From Desulfatitalea tepidiphila (lineage in GTDB: Bacteria > Desulfobacterota > Desulfobacteria > Desulfobacterales > Desulfosarcinaceae), in the NCBI RefSeq assembly GCF_001293685.1, contig NZ_BCAG01000005.1, positions 248,001-312,000 of the forward strand: DNA of 64,000 bases, written 5' to 3'. The notes beneath the pieces are model-generated. The model did no database searches, was not told the origin of the DNA, and saw nothing but the letters and a program-made list of their open reading frames with translations. Positions 62,281 to 64,000 of this stretch are shown here, in pieces (positions within the stretch are counted from its first letter, which is position 1; every line of letters starts with the position of its first letter). A program made the position numbers and the translations under genes.

Positions 62281-63033
62281 CTATTCCGCGACGATAAAGG
62301 TTTCGGGGTATCCGTTTTGCCGCAACAGCTGTTCGTATTGCTCGGCCTCGGCCAGTTCGGTGCTCAGGCCCACCCGGACCCGGTAGAAGGTGCGCACGCC
62401 ATCGTCATAGGGCACCATGTGGGCGTTTTTGTAAATCTGGTCCAGCCGCTGAACCAGCCGTTCGGCGTTGGTCCGCTCAGCAAATGCCCCCACCTGAAAG
62501 GTGAAATTGCCGGAATAGTAGTCCATGGGCCGATAGGCGGTGGCTTGCCCCGAAGCCGATGATTCGACCGGCGCGCCCAGAGCCACGATCTTGACCGGCG
62601 CGGTTCCCGGCCCCACCACCCCGAGCTCGCTCGCGGCCGCATAGGAGAGATCGATGATGCGCCCGCGCACGAACGGCCCCCGGTCGTTGATGCGCACATC
62701 CAGGGTGCGATTGTTGTTCAGGTTGTGCACGCGAACGAAGGTGCCCAGGGGAAGGGTCTTGTGCGCCGCCGTCATGGCGTGCATGTCGTAGATCTCGCCG
62801 TTGGATGTCTTGCGGCCATGAAACTCGTGGCCGTACCAGGAGGCCACCCCCTCCTGCTCGAATCCGCGGGCATGGGAAAGCGGCTGGTACCATTCCCCGT
62901 AGACCCGATAAGGCTTGGGCTGGCCGGGCACCTCCGTCGGACGTCTCTGGGACGGCGACGGCAAAGTGGAACACGCCTGCAGCCCCAGAGGCACTATCAA
63001 CGCCAGGATTAAAACGGCACGTCGCAATTGCAT
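62281..63033 (-). CDS. rlpA: RlpA-type septal lytic transglycosylase lipoprotein with SPOR domain
   Basis: A 250-residue lipoprotein from ATG 63033, which directly opens the signal peptide ending LGLQACSTLP. The double-psi beta-barrel has EGVASWYGHEFHGRKTSNGE, AAHKTLPLGTFVRV and RINDRGPFVRGRIIDLSYAAA with the catalytic Glu/His/Asp set. A C-terminal SPOR domain follows (NFTFQVGAFAERTNAERLV). It cleaves denuded glycan at the septum. First gene of the rlpA-gmhB-recD2 unit. Confidence 0.9.
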   Translation of the reverse strand: MQLRRAVLILALIVPLGLQACSTLPSPSQRRPTEVPGQPKPYRVYGEWYQPLSHARGFEQEGVASWYGHEFHGRKTSNGEIYDMHAMTAAHKTLPLGTFVRVHNLNNNRTLDVRINDRGPFVRGRIIDLSYAAASELGVVGPGTAPVKIVALGAPVESSASGQATAYRPMDYYSGNFTFQVGAFAERTNAERLVQRLDQIYKNAHMVPYDDGVRTFYRVRVGLSTELAEAEQYEQLLRQNGYPETFIVAE

Positions 63034-63148
63034 GTGAAATGGCGAATACACCTTACCCCATTCGACGTCACGCCGCTCAAAGCAACTCAAATCGTCCAAT
63101 CGCTATCATTCCTTCACTTAAAACTTTACACTTAAAACTGTCTTCGTG

Positions 63149-64000
63149 TCATTCTTCCAAAGCGATCTTCAGCACATCCATCATTTTCGACACAAAATGG
63201 AAGGTGATGTCGTTTTTCACCTTCTCCGGTATATCGATCAGGTCTTTCTCGTTCTCCTTGCACATGATGATCGTCTTGATGCCCGCGCGGTGCGCGGCCA
63301 GCACCTTTTCCTTGATGCCGCCCACCTGCAGCACCTGGCCGCGCAAGGTGATCTCCCCGGTCATGGCCAGGTCCTTGCGGATCTTCCTGTTGGTCAGCAG
63401 AGAGACCAGGGCCGTCAGCATGGTGACGCCGGCCGAGGGGCCGTCCTTGGGAATCGCACCGGCCGGCACATGGATGTGGATGTCATGGCTGTCGAAAAAA
63501 TCATCGTCGATCTTCAGCTCCTTGGCACGGGAACGGATGAAGCTCAGTGCGGCCGTGGCCGACTCTTTCATGACATCCCCCAACTGGCCGGTCAGCGTGA
63601 GGCCCTTCTTGCCTTTCATGGCCGTAGCCTCGATAAAGAGCAGGTCGCCGCCGACCGGCGTCCAGGCCAGCCCCATGGCCACGCCGGGGGTACTCATGCG
63701 TGCCTTGACCTCGGAGGTGAATTTTACCGGCCCGAGGTATTCGGCCAGATCCGACGCCTTGATCGATGCTTTCTTGATGCTGTCCTCGGCCACCTTCGTG
63801 GCCACGCCCCGGCAGACCGTGCCGATTTCGCGCTCGAGGTTGCGCAGCCCCGCCTCCCGGGTGTATCCGGAGATGATGTTGCGGATCGCCCCCACGGCAA
63901 AGGTGATCTGGTTGGCTTTGAGCCCGTTCTCCTTGCGCTGGCGCGGGACCAGATAACGCTGGGCGATGTTGATCTTTTCATCCTCTGTGTAACCGACCAG
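63149..64000 (-). CDS. lon: ATP-dependent protease Lon, C-terminal part, cut by window edge
   Basis: The minus-strand frame is open to the window edge ([21 protein letters not shown] at 64000). The ~283 residues visible cover the end of the AAA+ lid ([14 protein letters not shown]) and the whole protease domain with the catalytic dyad: Ser in [11 protein letters not shown] and Lys in [14 protein letters not shown]. Lon degrades misfolded and regulatory proteins. The 115 bases to rlpA hold the repeated TTCCTTCACTTAAAAC tract. Confidence 0.95.
   Translation of the reverse strand: MVGYTEDEKINIAQRYLVPRQRKENGLKANQITFAVGAIRNIISGYTREAGLRNLEREIGTVCRGVATKVAEDSIKKASIKASDLAEYLGPVKFTSEVKARMSTPGVAMGLAWTPVGGDLLFIEATAMKGKKGLTLTGQLGDVMKESATAALSFIRSRAKELKIDDDFFDSHDIHIHVPAGAIPKDGPSAGVTMLTALVSLLTNRKIRKDLAMTGEITLRGQVLQVGGIKEKVLAAHRAGIKTIIMCKENEKDLIDIPEKVKNDITFHFVSKMMDVLKIALEE

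Noticed and set aside
1-64000. CRISPR arrays, tRNA/rRNA genes, integrases or complete insertion sequences
   Set aside because: I looked for regularly spaced repeats, tRNA-like cloverleafs and transposase motifs on both strands and saw none; the repeats present are hairpin or REP-type elements without genes.

Overview
The window looks like chromosomal DNA of a Desulfobacterota (delta-proteobacterial) anaerobe, probably a Desulfosarcina/Desulfobacteraceae-type sulfate reducer. The grounds are moderately high GC, many NtrC-type sigma54 activators, dCache sensor kinases, SLC13/DASS and SulP anion transporters, L-aspartate oxidase and palindromic intergenic repeats. The lineage is inferred, not proven. 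I saw no rRNA, tRNA, CRISPR array, prophage or complete insertion sequence.

Layout. 1-4.0 kb: end of a GlpD-like dehydrogenase, an FGGY kinase and an SthA-like flavoprotein without redox cysteines, then an HU/IHF gene broken by a frameshift. 4.5-7.3 kb: a VWA-FHA membrane protein and a PilZ protein. 7.3-14.8 kb: quinone oxidoreductase, SMP-30 protein, small membrane protein, SulP permease, universal stress protein (USP) and NlpC/P60 lipoprotein. Two inverted copies of a ~280-bp intergenic element bracket most of this block, and one copy carries a nested 97-bp insertion. 14.8-18.1 kb: amylosucrase and a CorA-type transporter.

18.2-47.5 kb is the centre of interest. It holds six histidine kinases, thirteen receiver domains (three on sigma54 activators, one on a kinase, one on a CBS pair, one fused directly to a permease, the rest stand-alone), four divergent SLC13/DASS permeases, two USPs and a GNAT acetyltransferase. 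I read five sigma54 (-24/-12) promoters with exact spacing (22723, 35897, 38715, 41872, 42149), each 50-95 bp before the first gene of a transcription unit. A 15-bp perfect palindrome lies midway between two divergent sigma54 promoters and is a candidate enhancer site. The proposed logic is as follows. dCache kinases sense a periplasmic solute and phosphorylate receivers with no DNA-binding output. Those receivers act on the neighbouring permease itself, as the receiver-permease fusion suggests, while the NtrC-type regulators switch on transcription through sigma54.

47.7-64 kb is more ordinary: M20 amidohydrolase, old-yellow-enzyme-type reductase, a GH17-GT2 beta-glucan synthase-like protein with a divergent glycoside hydrolase, OmpA lipoprotein, NadB, SH3 protein, DUF1178 protein, RecD2, GmhB, RlpA and the C-terminal part of Lon.
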